From Candidatus Altimarinota bacterium (GTDB taxonomy: Bacteria > Cyanobacteriota > Cyanobacteriia > Cyanobacteriales > Microcystaceae): DNA of 64,000 nt. Made by a program: the position numbers and the translations under genes. The DNA is taken from assembly GCA_012031035.1 (NCBI GenBank), contig JAAUUT010000011.1, positions 1 through 64,000 on the forward strand, given 5' to 3'. Below are positions 63,701-64,000 of the stretch, in pieces. How positions within the stretch are numbered: the stretch's first letter is position 1; the number at the start of each line of letters is the position of its first letter. The notes beneath the pieces are model-generated. The model was not told the DNA's origin and did not search any database. It saw nothing but the letters and a program-made list of their open reading frames with translations.

Positions 63701-64000
63701 ATGATTGTAGTCATGAGAGTGGGTTCCCCCGAAGCAGAAATCGAGCGGATTAACCAAGAGTTGACCGATTGGGGACTAACACCCGAAAAAATCATAGGCA
63801 AACACAAAGTTGTCATTGGTTTAGTTGGCGAAACGGCTGCACTAGACCCCCTGCGCATACAAGAATTTAGTCCTTGGATCGAACAAGTCCTACGAGTCGA
63901 ACAGCCATTTAAACGCGCTAGCTTAGAATTTCGTCACGGAGAACCTGGCGAAGTAATTGTTTCTACGCCTAGCGGTAAAGTGCCTTTTGGACGCAATCAT
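63701..64000 (+). CDS. aroF: 3-deoxy-7-phosphoheptulonate synthase, N-terminal part (continues outside)
   Basis: First enzyme of the shikimate pathway (phosphoenolpyruvate + erythrose 4-phosphate). The first 100 residues are seen: the ferredoxin-like regulatory domain (IVVMRVGSPEAEIERIN, GKHKVVIGLVGETAALDP), then EFSPWIEQVLRVEQPFKRAS and the start of the catalytic barrel (FRHGEPGEVIV). Class AroA-beta/AroF with N-terminal FBL domain. ATG at 63701. The gene continues past the window. Confidence 0.92.
   Translation, partial: MIVVMRVGSPEAEIERINQELTDWGLTPEKIIGKHKVVIGLVGETAALDPLRIQEFSPWIEQVLRVEQPFKRASLEFRHGEPGEVIVSTPSGKVPFGRNH

Overview
The window is chromosomal DNA from a cyanobacterium. The HIP1 octamer GCGATCGC occurs throughout, mostly inside genes. 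The gene content also fits: a PAM68-type photosystem assembly factor, MenA and MenF for phylloquinone, a DUF2605/DUF2973 pair, DevBCA-type export genes, a stand-alone fatty acyl-AMP ligase, a group I intron in tRNA-Arg(CCU), and a groESL operon under a CIRCE element. Nothing here fixes the genus, and no heterocyst-specific gene was seen.

Layout. 1-6 kb: tail of an FAD-dependent reductase, a 161-bp hairpin-rich repeat, ilvB with an unusual zinc-ribbon tail, and groESL. 6-16 kb: regulator-rich. A TetR/DJ-1 divergent pair shares two operators, followed by a glycosyltransferase, an AraC/GNAT pair, and a TetR gene heading a run outer-membrane barrel - devB - small ORF - devC - devA - lysR. 16-23 kb: ferric-iron permease, a 690-bp gene-poor stretch with a candidate RNA and terminator, small conserved cyanobacterial genes, and the intron-split tRNA. 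23-32 kb: B12-binding radical SAM protein, orphan AtzG-like protein, SpoIID-like protein, PEP-CTERM M28 peptidase, GHL10-like glycosidase, DUF1295 protein and FAAL. 32-36 kb: second copy of the 161-bp repeat, a lone sugar permease, the 4.5S SRP RNA, an sbtA-like pseudogene and a glycosyltransferase. 36-46 kb: RDD/HEAT/pentapeptide fusion, nadB, TPR-HEAT protein, glycosyltransferase, trypsin-like protease. 46-54 kb: tatC, the lysA-cdaA-uppS operon, rimI and clpC. 54.6-56.1 kb is a decayed patch: cheR split by an IS4-type remnant, plus an internally deleted acetyltransferase. 56-64 kb: methyltransferase, shikimate kinase, rhodanese, menA and menF divergent, rpsO, PAM68, and the start of a DAHP synthase gene.

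Two kinds of gene damage must be kept apart. Seven well-conserved genes (a radical SAM gene, spoIID, GHL10, a GT4 gene, lysA, clpC, menF) are broken only by one or two single-base indels, several at homopolymers. Because clpC, lysA and menF are expected to be needed, sequencing or assembly error is the likeliest cause. By contrast sbtA, cheR, a GNAT gene, an AraC fragment and a glycosyltransferase tail have lost whole segments and look truly decayed.

The most interesting material is not a classical defence or biosynthetic island. It is: (i) a TIR-bounded 161-bp element whose two copies keep a hairpin by compensatory base changes; (ii) the tRNA-Arg(CCU) group I intron; (iii) acetolactate synthase with a four-cysteine C-terminal ribbon; (iv) a TetR-controlled barrel/DevBCA export operon with an embedded unknown small ORF; (v) several unannotated small ORFs; and (vi) palindromic repeats inserted between and even inside genes.
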